Shown: in pieces, positions 19,259-29,800 of the stretch
Layout: the number at the start of each line of letters is the position of its first letter
Position numbering within the stretch: the stretch's first letter is position 1
Source of the DNA: Picochlorum sp. 'celeri'
Lineage: Eukaryota > Chlorophyta > Trebouxiophyceae
NCBI GenBank assembly: GCA_010909725.1
Contig: JAACMV010000002.1
Span: 1,240,001 to 1,304,000, forward strand
Reading direction: 5' to 3'
Length of the DNA: 64,000 bases
Position numbers and translations under genes: made by a program
The notes under the pieces: generated by a model
What the model saw: only the letters and a program-made list of their open reading frames with translations
The model's database searches: none
What the model was told of the DNA's origin: nothing

Positions 19259-20683
19259 ATGGTGGCGACAGTGCACGCCATTGTCCTCGTGGACGCTGCA
19301 CGGGAACTGGGTGCGCTCACTGCGGACAACAAGGGGTGTCCGGTCGGCGTTCTATTGCCCATAGCAAATAAACCAATGATAAGCTATGTTTTAGAGGCAT
19401 TGAGCAGGTCCGGAATCGTCAACGTGACTCTGGTGCGTGCCAATTTTATTTTTTTTTGTCCTGCTGCTTTCTTGGGTGCTCTCCTGTTCAATCCTCATGC
19501 GACCTCGGTGCCTGTCATCGTGTAGGCTGGAAGTAATGAGGATTCCATGCGTTTGTTGTCGGAATGGTGTCGTTCCGGGTATTCAGGTCCTTGCGTCGTA
19601 GACACCTTGTGTGACGGGAATTGCGGGAAGGCCCCCGTGAGCCTCATTCGCCAACTCCTTCCCAAACTGACAGGATGCGAGAATATAGTCGTTATGGAGG
19701 GCAATGTAGTCACCGATCTGGCGCTCAGGGCGCAGATGCTGGCCCACGATATGAAGGAGGCGCTTCTGACCATGGTTGTGGGGAAGGCACCTGTGGAGAC
19801 AGGAGATTCCGGAAAGAGTGTCGCTCCGACCGACTACTTTAGTATACAGCCGGATGGGGTTGTATCTGTATATTGCCATGCCCAAGAAAAATTGCGGGAC
19901 GTTAGGATTGCAGAAGCGTGTCTGTCAAAGCATGTCCACCTGACCATTCGAAAGGACTGCAGGGATATGAAGACGTATATTTTCCGCAGGAATAAGCTAT
20001 CTTCTATTTTAGAAGAGAATCCTGGATTAACGGATATACAGAAGCACCTGATTCCGTACCTAGTCAGGTATCAACTGGTGAGTAGCAACAAGGTGGGCAA
20101 CTCCATGGCGACCCTCGATAGAACCAGCAGTACAAACCTGACAGCTTGCTCTGGCAGCGAGTCTCACCTCCACTTACAGTCGATGAAACACGATTCTCAG
20201 CAACAGGCTCACGCTGTGATCGCGTACAGGGTTCCGCAAGACGTGTATTGTGAGCTGATTGATTCTCTGGCCTCGTATTCCAGTGCCAACAGGGACGTGT
20301 TAGCACCTCACATCGCCAGCAAATTTATCGATTTGAAGCCGAATGCTCGATCTGATGCCTTTATAGATAGTCCAGTAGAGTTTGGAAATAAAGTCACGGT
20401 TGGTAACGGAAGTATTGTGGGCAGAGGTAGTACCTTGGGAGACAGATGCAGCATCAAGCGCTCGGTCGTTGGACCATCCTGTCACATTGGAGCGAGCTCC
20501 AAAATCATCAATTGCGTTATACATGATGGAGTCAATATAGGAGACGGTTGTCACATCCAAAACTCCATCATCTGTTGCAATGCGGTCATTGCCAGCAAGA
20601 TTTCCATGAAGGACTGCCAAGTCGGTGCTGAAGTGACTGTAGCCGATCCAGGCAATTACAAATCCGAGGAATTTTTCGATTGA
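19259..20683 (+). CDS. Translation initiation factor eIF2B subunit gamma
   Basis: Two exons, 19259-19432 and 19526-20683 (93-bp intron, donor CTG/GTGCGTG, phase 0), give 443 residues. The N-terminal nucleotidyltransferase-like domain begins VHAIVLVDAARELGALT, with PVGVLLPIANKPMISYVLEA. The C-terminal left-handed beta-helix of hexapeptides spans about 345-430 (VTVGNGSIVGRGSTLGDRCS, HIGASSKIINCVIHDGVNIG). With the epsilon subunit, gamma forms the catalytic subcomplex of the GDP-GTP exchange factor for eIF2 in the cytosol. Epsilon would carry an extra W2 domain, which is absent here, and delta/alpha/beta lack the transferase fold. TGTAA lies 23 nt past the stop. Confidence 0.88.
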
Positions 20684-20707
20684 TTGATCCTTTTATGTTG
20701 TGGTGTG

Positions 20708-20730
20708 TAAATAAATAAATAAATAAATAT
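20708..20730. repeat. (TAAA)n microsatellite in shared 3' region
   Basis: About five TAAA units between the convergent ends of eIF2B gamma and the next minus-strand gene. Confidence 0.8.
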
Positions 20731-21561
20731 TCATGGCATGATGCGAATCATGGCGAAGAACAGCGGCCTAGGAAACAGCCGAGAAAGACCTGTTGCTGCA
20801 GGGGTCTCCTCTTGGTACCCGAGCCCAACCAATACCCCGGGACCCACGACGCGCACATAATCAGTAAAGTCTCCATCGAAAGGAGGAGGGTTCTTTCTGG
20901 GTCCGACCCATCCAAGATCTGATGCAAGTGCTGCAAGTTCCCCTTCCTCCTCCTCCGGGAGGGCATATGACAATACCATATCACATGTGTCTGACAACAT
21001 TGGCACCAGAGAACCGCCGACGGCAGCCTTGAAGTACAGAGGGCCTGGATACCCTCTGTTCTTCAGAACATTTCCATGGAAAACCCTGCCATAGATATTA
21101 GGGTGGGGAGTCTCCTTGTCCTCGCCAGGCATGGAGAAGAAGGCCTTTTCAAAATACTCTTGCCCCAACAGCCTGATGGGCAACGCTGCCCTGCCACGGT
21201 ATCGAACGAGGCTAGAGTCTTCGCCGGGTAGATCATTCCAAATGCTGTAGGATGGGACTTTGGACGAAGAAATATCCGCGATGGAAGCCTCGTGCCGTTG
21301 TCCCGCCAACCGCCACATTCGTAAAATATCTGCGTTCGTCAACTCATCCAGCATTTTCACCCTATCTTCCTCTGGTATCTCATCAATCTTATTCCATAAC
21401 AGAAGCCCGAGGTTCACACTGTCTTTGCTGTAAGGCACGAGAGTCTCAGCAGTTTTCACCAGATTGACGACACTCTTGACCGCGCTGGACCTCGCAATCC
21501 CCAGATGCCTCGTTTGACCGTTTGACAGACTGGTATATTTCCATTGCATGCCGATTACCAT
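20731..21561 (-). CDS. Conserved-looking hypothetical protein
   Basis: 276 residues from the ATG at 21561. There is a helical N-terminal part (KSVVNLVKTAETLVPYSKDS, DELTNADILRMWRLAGQRHE) and a beta-rich C-terminal part (RVFHGNVLKNRGYPGPLYFK, GDFTDYVRVVGPGVLVGLGY). The end resembles plastid lipid-associated or lipocalin-like folds only loosely, so I give no family. Upstream, another frame from 21649 (MSIWERPSMYKPLAVPPNRS) looks like a targeting peptide and overlaps the start. A short intron joining the two is plausible, but no GT-AG pair I tried keeps the phase. Coding character is good; function unknown. Confidence 0.6.
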   Translation of the reverse strand: MVIGMQWKYTSLSNGQTRHLGIARSSAVKSVVNLVKTAETLVPYSKDSVNLGLLLWNKIDEIPEEDRVKMLDELTNADILRMWRLAGQRHEASIADISSSKVPSYSIWNDLPGEDSSLVRYRGRAALPIRLLGQEYFEKAFFSMPGEDKETPHPNIYGRVFHGNVLKNRGYPGPLYFKAAVGGSLVPMLSDTCDMVLSYALPEEEEGELAALASDLGWVGPRKNPPPFDGDFTDYVRVVGPGVLVGLGYQEETPAATGLSRLFPRPLFFAMIRIMP

Positions 21562-21685
21562 CTCGTTCGAGGGCCCTCTGCGCCGACAGACTTCTGTTCG
21601 GTGGAACCGCGAGGGGCTTGTACATGGACGGCCTTTCCCAGATGGACAATTCTTACAATATCAATTACAATATCATGCATATACA

Positions 21686-22834
21686 TCAATAGACGACGTC
21701 ATATCCGAGCAGCTTTTCGAAGGTGGGATTCATCCTCGCATTCACCGCTTCTACGAGGTGCGATGTCTCTGTGTCTCTCTCCTCCGTTTCCTTCTCTAGG
21801 GTATGGGCCCGAAAGTACACACTCCTTTCAAAGTAGTCCTTCGGAGCCATGCTAGTACCAGATTGCGCCCTTCCGTGATACCCGGTCAACACGGTTGGCA
21901 TCTCTCCTTTCATGGTCCACCCAGTCAAATTCTGCACGGCCCGAACAAAAGCCTCCTGCTGCATGGGCAACACATTCTCCTCCGCTCGGACGACCATCAC
22001 ACAGTTGCTGGATGTGATTGCTGACTTTAAATGGTTGCAAAACTTTTTCATTCGTAGGTCGAAAATGTCCTCAAATGACTCGCCCGGAGTGATGTGGGCA
22101 CCTCTCTGCCAGGGAGTCGAGACAAACTCCAGAGGGCCCTTCCTACTCGCTCGGATCTGCGCCGAGTCGCAGAAGTAGCAGTCTCGCATCATCGACCTGA
22201 CCCAGTCGTATGCATTGCGAATGGAAATGACCGTTAGCCCGGGATAGAAATGCCCATCATCCTGCTGTGAATTGTGTTTATGATTGTTCAGACCAAATTC
22301 GCGCTGGAATTCCGCAACTTTCACCCACGGAAATCGCTTTCGGATCTTTTCTTTCGATTCCAACATGACGTCGAAATTCGCATGGACGAGGTCTGCAGCA
22401 GCATTCGAGGCACAATGCCTCTCTCCAAGAATGTGAAAGTGTCTTGACACCTGTCCTGTGCATTTCTCATTCACCGAGACGCCCTCCGGAACTCTGCAAA
22501 CAGAGATCAAAGCATCCATATCAACAGGTTTCATGTGTTGATGCACCAGGCCAGCGTATCTCCTCTGCTCTTCAGGCCTTGTGGACCCAGCATCGTCCTG
22601 CAGCTTGTTGTCACCAGGACGCACTTTGCGGCCCTGTAGACCCGAATTCTCTGCTGCCAAGTTGCTGACGGAGAGACCATACAGCCCCTTCCACAGGAGA
22701 ATAACAATCACGAGGACGGTCGCGAGCGCCTGTGCTACCTGCCCCAACCCCGCTGAGACCTTCTTCTTGTTCTTGTTGTTCTTCGCTTGCACGGAAAACA
22801 GCCCATGACCTGATTTCCTCTCGCTCCTTTGCAT
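21686..22834 (-). CDS. Sulfotransferase-like type II membrane protein
   Basis: 382 residues. A short basic cytosolic tail with KNNKNKKK is followed by one signal anchor (about 35-56, AQALATVLVIVILLWKGLYG) and a luminal domain. That domain has HILGERHCASNAAADLV (134-150), which could form the 5'-phosphosulfate loop, and TVISIRNAYDWVRSM (201-215), which matches the 3'-phosphate motif (RNPYDW...S) of sulfotransferases. It would transfer sulfate from PAPS to glycans or proteins in the Golgi. The canonical GxxRSGTT loop is altered to GERHCASN, so the substrate and even the activity are inference. TGTAA motifs lie about 17 and 29 nt after the stop. Confidence 0.6.
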   Translation of the reverse strand: MQRSERKSGHGLFSVQAKNNKNKKKVSAGLGQVAQALATVLVIVILLWKGLYGLSVSNLAAENSGLQGRKVRPGDNKLQDDAGSTRPEEQRRYAGLVHQHMKPVDMDALISVCRVPEGVSVNEKCTGQVSRHFHILGERHCASNAAADLVHANFDVMLESKEKIRKRFPWVKVAEFQREFGLNNHKHNSQQDDGHFYPGLTVISIRNAYDWVRSMMRDCYFCDSAQIRASRKGPLEFVSTPWQRGAHITPGESFEDIFDLRMKKFCNHLKSAITSSNCVMVVRAEENVLPMQQEAFVRAVQNLTGWTMKGEMPTVLTGYHGRAQSGTSMAPKDYFERSVYFRAHTLEKETEERDTETSHLVEAVNARMNPTFEKLLGYDVVY

Positions 22835-23285
22835 CTATCTGTCCTATTGATACTACATGATATTAGAACAATTATGTCCCAGCCTCGTGCTCAAGGTTCA
22901 CCTAGGGCTTCTCATCGTTGGCCAGCTCAGAGTTCCCAGTGGGAATCGACGATCTGTTGGCGGTTTTGTCAACGAGCACCAGAGATACCACGATGTCCTC
23001 CAATTGGTGGAATGCACGACTACAACCTCGAGAATGAATACATAAAGTTGAAATTTTGTGAATTGGTCGACAGATACTCGCAGAAGGTATAATTGTCTAC
23101 CACAAGTCACCCAAACTCCTTTGGACCACACACTGCCAAGTGGTGAGAGGGTTGGGACTTTGGGAACACAATTGGATGCGAATGATATTATATTTGAGCA
23201 TTTACTATCTTAATTATAACTGTCTCTGGAGCGATCGTTACGTGCGTTGATCGGGTACGGTCGAGATACTTGAGTCGAAGAAGAT
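22835..23285. promoter_or_regulatory. Divergent intergenic region, sulfotransferase-like / RRM gene
   Basis: 451 bp between divergent genes. A 73-codon plus frame starting near 22874 (MSQPRAQGSPRASHRWPAQS, ending at 23092) is open, but it has no partner or family. The rest is AT-richer with no supported feature. Confidence 0.35.
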
Positions 23286-25319
23286 ATGGAGGGAACTACC
23301 ACGCTCTCTGCGGAGGAGGGTAGCCTTCTTTGCCAGGGAGGGTACGCAGAGAAAGGTGAGGAAGGAAGAATGCCATTGTCCAAGGATGAGGTGGCACCCG
23401 CGTTGACGCCTGGGAGCGTGCCAGAAGTTCAACAAGGGACGTTTGGTGAGGATGCTCTTCCTTCCAATCTGCACCAGATACATGCTGGTAAGAGCGACCA
23501 CACGAGCAATGAACCATTGATCGCATCATCAGAGGTACGTGTCGAGAAGTTTCTCCGGGGTGGGGTTGTGTTCCTGCAACAGAAGGCAACTGGGACAACT
23601 TTTTTTTTTTTTTGGATAGGATTCCAGGAGTATCTCGAGCACGCTCCTGACATGGATATGATACGATGTGTGCAGGAAAACTTGAGTGACGGAATGAATC
23701 TGTTAAACATGACCAATCGCACTGGAATGGATGGAGGATCTCCGAACAGGGTTGGCATGGCCAAATCCTCCAACGATGGCACAGGCACGTCTGCTGATGA
23801 GTTTTCGGGAGCACATGAAACAGAAGGTGGAGGGATTGGATCCAATAGGATGGTACCGCAATTTTCAAGGTCATTGCCAACCGTGGGATGCCAGGGCATC
23901 ATCTCCAGTGAGGCCAGCATGTTCTCCTCATCACAGAGCGACTCTCCTACTCGATTTCTGTGGATTGGAAACCTCACTCCCATGGCGACCCGGCCAGTAC
24001 TGTGCACTATTTTTGAAAGGTTTGGGCCTCTGGAGGATTTGATAGCGTTTCCCTCCAGAATGTATGCATTCGTGACGTACCAGCACACTGAGAGTGCGGT
24101 GAAGGCCTTGCAGTCAATCCAGGGCGTGGTTATCAAGGATATCACGGGCGAGAAAGGCATGATCATCAAGTATAGACCGGAGAGAAAGGCTACTACCCAG
24201 TCGATGGACGAATCCAGCGGGAGATCGCATGCTGGAGCTGACATGGATGTTGAGCCATCTCCGAGAATCTGGTTGGGAAACATAGCTCCAACAGCAACAG
24301 CAGCGAATCTTCAGAGTGTGCTGGGTCGGTTTGGCCCGTTAGTAGATGCAGCTGTATTTCCAGCGCGCATTGGTCCCCTGGGATATGCGTTTGTGAAATT
24401 TGAGAGACTGGAAGATGCCATTAATGCATACACCACGTTGAACAATGCAGTTGTACCAGCTTTGTCAGGCTCCAAACAGGTCAAAATGAGGTATAAACCA
24501 GTCACAGAAGGTGTCCCAGCACGAGATACTGCTCTTGATGCCTTGCAAGCATCCATTCCATCAAGGCACATTTGGATTGGGAACGTCACACAGAAACCCT
24601 CAGAGGAGGTGTTGATGAGGATTTTCTCTCGCTTCGGAACCATCGAGTCAGCCAGAGTGTTTTCAGCAAAGTCATACGCGTTCGTGAATTTCTACGAAAT
24701 CTCCTCGGCCATTGAAGCGATCACCAAGTTGGATGGAGTTGCAGTGCCTGTGCTGACAGGCCTGAAGCCTCTGGTCATGAGATATCAGCATGACGCCAAT
24801 GCCCCAAGCAATTCTGCAAACATAAATCAGCAGCTCAATAACAAGATGTTGGAAATCCTATCGCGGTCCAGAATGGTCCCTGATTCTCAGCAGAGTCACT
24901 TGAGAAGCCAAGTCTCTCTTCCCCAGCAGATGTTGGCTCAGTCTTTTTCCATGCACGTTGATAATGCTGCGCAGGCTGCTAGCACACAACACCAAGATCA
25001 GCTCAGGTTTTTGGGTCAGCCTTTGCCCGCACATGCTGGAGATTCGTCTGCAATATCCACAGTCTTGCAAAATCTAGCAGCCCTTGCACCGGCAGCAAAC
25101 CCTGCTCCTCCGATGTTTTCCCAAGGATATCAGAGTGCACACACGCAGGTCAATACTGCAGAGCAGACTTTGCTCCACGAAAGTGTGTGGCGCCAGGAAG
25201 ATCAGTGGATCCCAAGAGCCAGCAGCATGCCATCCATGGCACAGGCAGGTCAGGCAGATAATGTATCTCTGCATCTTCCAGACACCGGTTTCCACAAACC
25301 TTGGGATGGCAAATTCTAG
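23286..25319 (+). CDS. RNA-binding protein with three RRMs (FPA/SPEN-like)
   Basis: Probably two exons, 23286-23534 and 23628-25319, giving 646 residues. Three RRM domains lie at about 23950-24180 (RFLWIGNLTP...MYAFVTYQ), 24262-24505 (RIWLGNIAP...GYAFVKFE) and 24562-24785 (HIWIGNVTQ...SYAFVNFY). Each has RNP2- and RNP1-like strands and ends with K/RMRYxP. The repeated WIGN start and closely spaced trio resemble plant FPA and other SPEN-type proteins, which bind nascent RNA and affect 3' end formation. I see no SPOC domain; the C-terminus is Gln/Ser-rich and probably disordered. The 93-bp intron (GAG/GTACGT...poly-T...CCAG) is a multiple of three without a stop, so an unspliced 677-residue form is also readable. 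Confidence 0.8.
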   Translation: MEGTTTLSAEEGSLLCQGGYAEKGEEGRMPLSKDEVAPALTPGSVPEVQQGTFGEDALPSNLHQIHAGKSDHTSNEPLIASSEVRVEKFLRGGVVFLQQKATGTTFFFFWIGFQEYLEHAPDMDMIRCVQENLSDGMNLLNMTNRTGMDGGSPNRVGMAKSSNDGTGTSADEFSGAHETEGGGIGSNRMVPQFSRSLPTVGCQGIISSEASMFSSSQSDSPTRFLWIGNLTPMATRPVLCTIFERFGPLEDLIAFPSRMYAFVTYQHTESAVKALQSIQGVVIKDITGEKGMIIKYRPERKATTQSMDESSGRSHAGADMDVEPSPRIWLGNIAPTATAANLQSVLGRFGPLVDAAVFPARIGPLGYAFVKFERLEDAINAYTTLNNAVVPALSGSKQVKMRYKPVTEGVPARDTALDALQASIPSRHIWIGNVTQKPSEEVLMRIFSRFGTIESARVFSAKSYAFVNFYEISSAIEAITKLDGVAVPVLTGLKPLVMRYQHDANAPSNSANINQQLNNKMLEILSRSRMVPDSQQSHLRSQVSLPQQMLAQSFSMHVDNAAQAASTQHQDQLRFLGQPLPAHAGDSSAISTVLQNLAALAPAANPAPPMFSQGYQSAHTQVNTAEQTLLHESVWRQEDQWIPRASSMPSMAQAGQADNVSLHLPDTGFHKPWDGKF

Positions 25320-25777
25320 AGCTTCTAATAGAAGTTCCGGTCAGTACAGTGGACAGGTGTTTTTGATAAATGACACATGAATACAGAATTTTTTTCTCGC
25401 AGAATGAATACCGATTCACCGGAGGTGGTATTTTATTTTGTACAAATATACAATTACACATTTTAACACTGCATGGATACTCCATCGATGGATCTGCTCC
25501 ATTGAATGATCTTGTCCCACGAGAGGAAGCTGCTCCAGATGGCCTGATGATCTTCCCATCACTTCTTCCCACCACGCTCATACCTGGCACGTCTTCTCTC
25601 AGTCAGCAGAATCCTTTCAAATTTTTTATAATACCGGTGATTGGTGGCAGTATTGCAACGACGACGAGCATAAACTCTATTTGTTGTCGCAGTCAACGTG
25701 ATTCAAACGCGGGAACGTCATTGCAAACGTGATTACTCATTTAGATTTGGTCATCAATTCATTTCTTTTCCATAGAA
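25320..25777. other. Spacer between RRM and coiled-coil genes
   Basis: 458 bp. Frames are open on both strands (plus 25370-25732, minus 25590-25150) but none looks like protein throughout. It probably holds the 3' end of the RRM gene and the promoter of the next gene. Confidence 0.4.
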
Positions 25778-26918
25778 ATGAGTTACAGCATGCTGGATGA
25801 TGACCCTCGGGGTTTCAGGTGAGCAAACGCGTGCTTTTTGCGTGATGGCCAAACTTGTCGCCAGACAAGCAGACGCTATCGCAGCGATTCTTGTACCGCG
25901 CATGTTAATCGATATTTCTTTTCGTATTCAGGAAGAAGAAGAGCTTCGCTTCTCGTTTGCTGAGACTTCACAGCCTGCTCGCTTGGCTGTTGGTGTTTGT
26001 TCTGGTCGTGTTGTTTTGGAAGACCAGGACATCCCTGATGAAACAGGTTGCAGAGCTAAAAGATTTTTCTGATTCCACTCAAAGCGAAACGTTCGAGAAA
26101 ATATCAAAGATGAACGAGAATATAGGAGCCAAGAACCGTGAAATTGCCGAGTTGAGCAGAGCACAGAGAGCTGATAAAAAGACCATCTCACAGGCACGTG
26201 CACATTTGTATTGCGACCATGTATGGCATAACTCTAACCTCTATTACTGTATAAATTGCAGTGTGAGGTTGAGAAATCCAACCTGATGAGCGAGAGAGAC
26301 CAATTATCCACCAAATACGATGGCTGCACAAAGGAAACACAATCTTTGAAGCAGCAGTTGGAATCTCTTCGTGTGGAGGCAGAGCAGAATCACCAGGTGC
26401 ATACCGATACCCATCAGATGAAAGATACTAGGATTCAAGATCTGGAGAATCAGGTCAAGAACCTCGCAGACCAACTGAATGCACAGAGGAATGTCAATAC
26501 GCAGCAGCAGCAGCAGCAGCAGCAGGCCAACAGGGAGACACAAACTGTGGATTCCAACAATGTGCGTCAAGAACCACGACGACAGAATAATAATAACAAT
26601 GTTGAGGCCGGCAATTCGAACAACAATATGCAGCAAAATAGCCCTGTCAAAAGAGCAGAAAATGGAAATTCCAACAGTGTGCAACAAGAGCAGCAGCAGC
26701 AGCAGCAGGGCATTCCTAGTAAACGAAGAGGGCAGCGAAGTCCCGACGAACAAAGTAATGGCAACATTCGAATCACAGATTTGCCTGATGAACAGAAAGA
26801 TGTTGGATCTGGCCGTGAAGACAGGCCGCTACCCAAGCCTACTCGTGGAAGAAAGAAAAAGTCCATGGGCATGCTGAAGGAGCACATGGGCATCCACCTG
26901 GGGGATGAAGAATATTGA
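25778..26918 (+). CDS. Type II membrane coiled-coil protein, golgin-like
   Basis: Three exons, 25778-25818, 25932-26193 and 26262-26918, give 319 residues. A short basic cytosolic tail (MSYSMLDDDPRGFRKKKSF) is followed by a signal anchor (LLAWLLVFVLVVLFW, about 29-43) and a long coiled coil (about 50-180, including AELSRAQRADKKTISQ and KQQLESLRVEAEQNH). A Gln/Asn-rich region with two CAG-encoded polyQ runs comes next, and a basic end (RGRKKKSMGMLKEHMG). Topology resembles metazoan GOLM1/CASC4 Golgi proteins, but homology is not shown. The second intron starts GC (CAG/GCACGT, 68 bp), phase 0; reading through it would end the protein early. The first intron is a normal GT-AG (113 bp), phase 2. 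Confidence 0.65.
26495..26524. repeat. (CAG)n polyglutamine tract
   Basis: Eight to nine CAG codons inside the coiled-coil gene; a second shorter run is near 26690-26708. Both are candidates for length variation. Confidence 0.85.
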
Positions 26919-26929
26919 AATACATTTAA

Positions 26930-27490
26930 AATTTAATTCTCACGAGAAAATTGAGCGCCCAGTCAAAATCAATTCAGACTGTGGAGCTGATCACGATGAC
27001 ATTGACCAAGCTTGGTCCTTACAGACAGCAGCGTGTCGATCAGGTAACCCATTTCCCCGTGGCCAATCCAGAGAGTGTAATGGCATTTCAGGCTATTGGA
27101 TTTAGTTCCAGTGGTTGAGTTTCACTGCACCCTGCAGTCAGGAAAGAGCCAAACAAGTCAATGGGAGAGGCCTCATTCTCCATGGTGACAGAATGTCCTC
27201 CTACGAGAATCCGAGACAGGAGATTTCTTGCTTTTGCAACAGAAATAGGGGGAGATTCGACACAGCATTCCAGTTTGGCAGACCATCAGTTGAAAAGTGC
27301 CGCGATGAGGTCTTGCTGTGGGACCCTGCCCATCAAGAAACGATATTCAGATGGAACTGTTTGCTGTTTGTTGCTGTAGAAAATGGTGTTTTCTTCGTCT
27401 TGCTGTGTGTAAAAAAGCTGGACCGTGCAGTAGACATCACTCCCGTTGTCGGAAATGAACGCAATGAAATTTTGTCGACCCACGTCTCTC
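26930..27490 (-). pseudogene. Possible coding remnant
   Basis: On the minus strand one frame reads like protein on both sides of a single stop near 27286: before it NFIAFISDNGSDVYCTVQLF and FLMGRVPQQDLIAALFN, after it SVAKARNLLSRILVGGHSVT. Either a decayed gene or two exons whose splice sites I cannot place. No family recognised. Confidence 0.3.
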
Positions 27491-28500
27491 CCCTTGTAAC
27501 AGTGGTGATAATGGCAGTCTAACTGGTCACTTTTTTTTATTGTCTCTTTTTACGAACGAAGAGAGCAACCAAGGTGGCTTCTTTTCTCCCGGTCCAGTAG
27601 TTCGATGGACCGGACCATCGCGCGTCTCTGTGGTTCGCGTCAGTTCGACGCCAATGTCAACCAACTGTCCAGTTTTGGCCCGTGGTCGTCTTTTTTTATT
27701 GTGTCTTTTTACAGACGGAAACACGACGAGCGTTTTGCATTTGAAATTGTGTCTCCGGTCGAATCGATGCCAGGAGCGGACATCTCTCAAAGAAAAGAGA
27801 CCCTGTGGCTTCCCTCCGCTCTCAATACCCAATCAAAGTCTCCTTTCCCTATTATGCTGGGCAAAAACACGCTTCCTTCTACCCGTATTACTACTATGAA
27901 TCTATAACATGGTGTACTTCCACGAGTCGAGCCGAGTATAGATACTCTCAACAAGCAAGCATGGCATTCGTGTTCTTGGCGCAACACACTCACTGCCACC
28001 CGCCCGCTTGAGCTTGGTTTTGTTCTTCTGCCGTCTCATTGATTTGATTCAACAGTATTGCAATTTCAATTAACGATTCGTGCAGAAACCCATCAGGAGA
28101 AAGAGAGGTCCTGGATGTCGTGGCTCTGTCCACTGTTCACTGTGATTGCCAAGGCAATCCCGTGAAACGGTTATTGGCCCTTCTCTGTGAATATGGCCAT
28201 ACGTGGGTCGTATGATGGACTTCTTATGAGTCTATGAATCATATGAATGGCCCTTCCTGCCCATGGGTGACAGCTCTGCAGGCCCCTCCTCCTCGTACGA
28301 GACCCAACTAATGTGAACGGAATTGACGACGACCAGCTGTGTTTTTAATCGGGACTTTCATTCGTTGCGGTGTCGGCGGGACGTTTTTGCAAGTATAATG
28401 GCATATTCAATGCAATTGGACACTCTAGACTGATCGACACACATTCCCAAGTACCCAAGTGTTTTCCTGCTGTAATTGAACACAATAAAAAATCGTGACC
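27491..28500. other. Repeat-bearing spacer, no gene
   Basis: Starts the repeat-rich block. It contains two copies of the TTTTTTATTGT module (27531-27560 and 27682-27717). The second is followed by about 75 bp (GACGAGCG...GTGTCTCCGGTCGA) that recurs at 28725-28770. Open frames here are short and unlike protein. Confidence 0.5.
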
Positions 28501-28586
28501 TTTCAGATTTAATGACAATTTTAATGACAATTTTAATGACAATTTTAACGACAATTTTAACGACAATTTTAACGACAATTTTAACG
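28501..28586. repeat. 12-bp minisatellite (AATGACAATTTT)
   Basis: About seven tandem copies, the first half with AATGAC and the second half with AACGAC. It is bracketed by two copies of CTGTAATTGAACACAATAAA (28470 and 28608). Confidence 0.9.
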
Positions 28587-28636
28587 ATTTCACCCGAGTG
28601 CTTTCTGCTGTAATTGAACACAATAAAAAATCGTGA

Positions 28637-28681
28637 CCTTGCCAAACTTGCCAAACTTGTCAAACTTGTCAAACTTGTCGC
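28637..28681. repeat. 9-bp minisatellite (TTGCCAAAC / TTGTCAAAC)
   Basis: Five tandem units, two of the GCC form then three of the GTC form, immediately upstream of another copy of the T-rich dispersed module. Confidence 0.9.
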
Positions 28682-29800
28682 GTGGTCGTCTTTTTTTATT
28701 GTGTCTTTTTACAGACTAAATATCACGACGAGCGTTGTTGAAATTGTGTCTCCGGTCGAGTGGATGACAAGAGCGGACCCTACGTTGTGTCAGTGAGACC
28801 AACACAGACTCTCCACTCCCATCAAGCACTCCTCCTACGACTCTCAAGAAGTAATAAACATCATTATTAATCTGTTACATGGTTTATGTGTCCACAATTT
28901 TGCGTGGGGACGACAGATGCTCGCAATAAGCAAGCTTGGCTTTCTGCGATCGTTGGCATTCGTGCCAACACACTCACAACCATTCGCTTCCTTGAGCTTT
29001 GGAGTAGTCTGCCGTCTCCTTGATTTGATTCAGCGGTGTTAGAATAATCAACCATCAACGATCGATTCAATACAGAAACCCACCCGGAGGAGAACGTCGT
29101 CTTGGCTCTCCAGACCTGTCAATGGCATTCCCGTGAACCTGTTGGGGACCCCTTTCTCACTCTCTCTCTGGACGTGGTGGTCATACGCTGATGGTAGATT
29201 TGGTTCATTGTGAATACATACAAATAATAAGCGTGGCCATTCGTGACAACTGCAGGCTTCCTTGTCCCAACAGCCGTGACGCGAACGGAACTCATGTTGA
29301 TAGGACATTCAACGCATTGACAAACGGGAATACCCCTGTATCATTTCACTACATACGTGATCATCATGAGGGTCATATTTAATGCCAAATATATGGTGCT
29401 CTGACTTTTTTCTACTCGTTGCACTACCTCGGTCACTGAGGTGTCGTGGCCCATGGCTAGAGGTCGGGTTGTTGGTATGGCCAAGGTCTTTTCTACCACC
29501 TTTAGTGAGTACGTACCACTACTACTAGTGGTATGTATGCAATCATCGTGTGTCATCGTGGTGGTTTGGCAATGTACGCATACATTCTAAGGCTATGGAT
29601 GGACGGTCCATCTGAGGGTCCATCCGAGGCAGATGGACCAGCACATGTGTAGCATGTGGACATCCATCCATTCTCATGTGGACTGTCATGTGGACCGACC
29701 GTGAGTCCCACCATTTCTCTGCGCAGTATTGATTGTAAGATTGAATCAAATCTTACACGTGTCAATCCAACATTTAAAACTAGTATCGAATCAAGTCAAG
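28681..29800. other. Spacer with dispersed module copy, no gene
   Basis: 28681-28715 is a further T-rich module. At 29603-29643 GGTCCATCTG and its complement CAGATGGACC form an inverted repeat within a run of related GGTCCATC words. No supported coding sequence. Confidence 0.45.
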
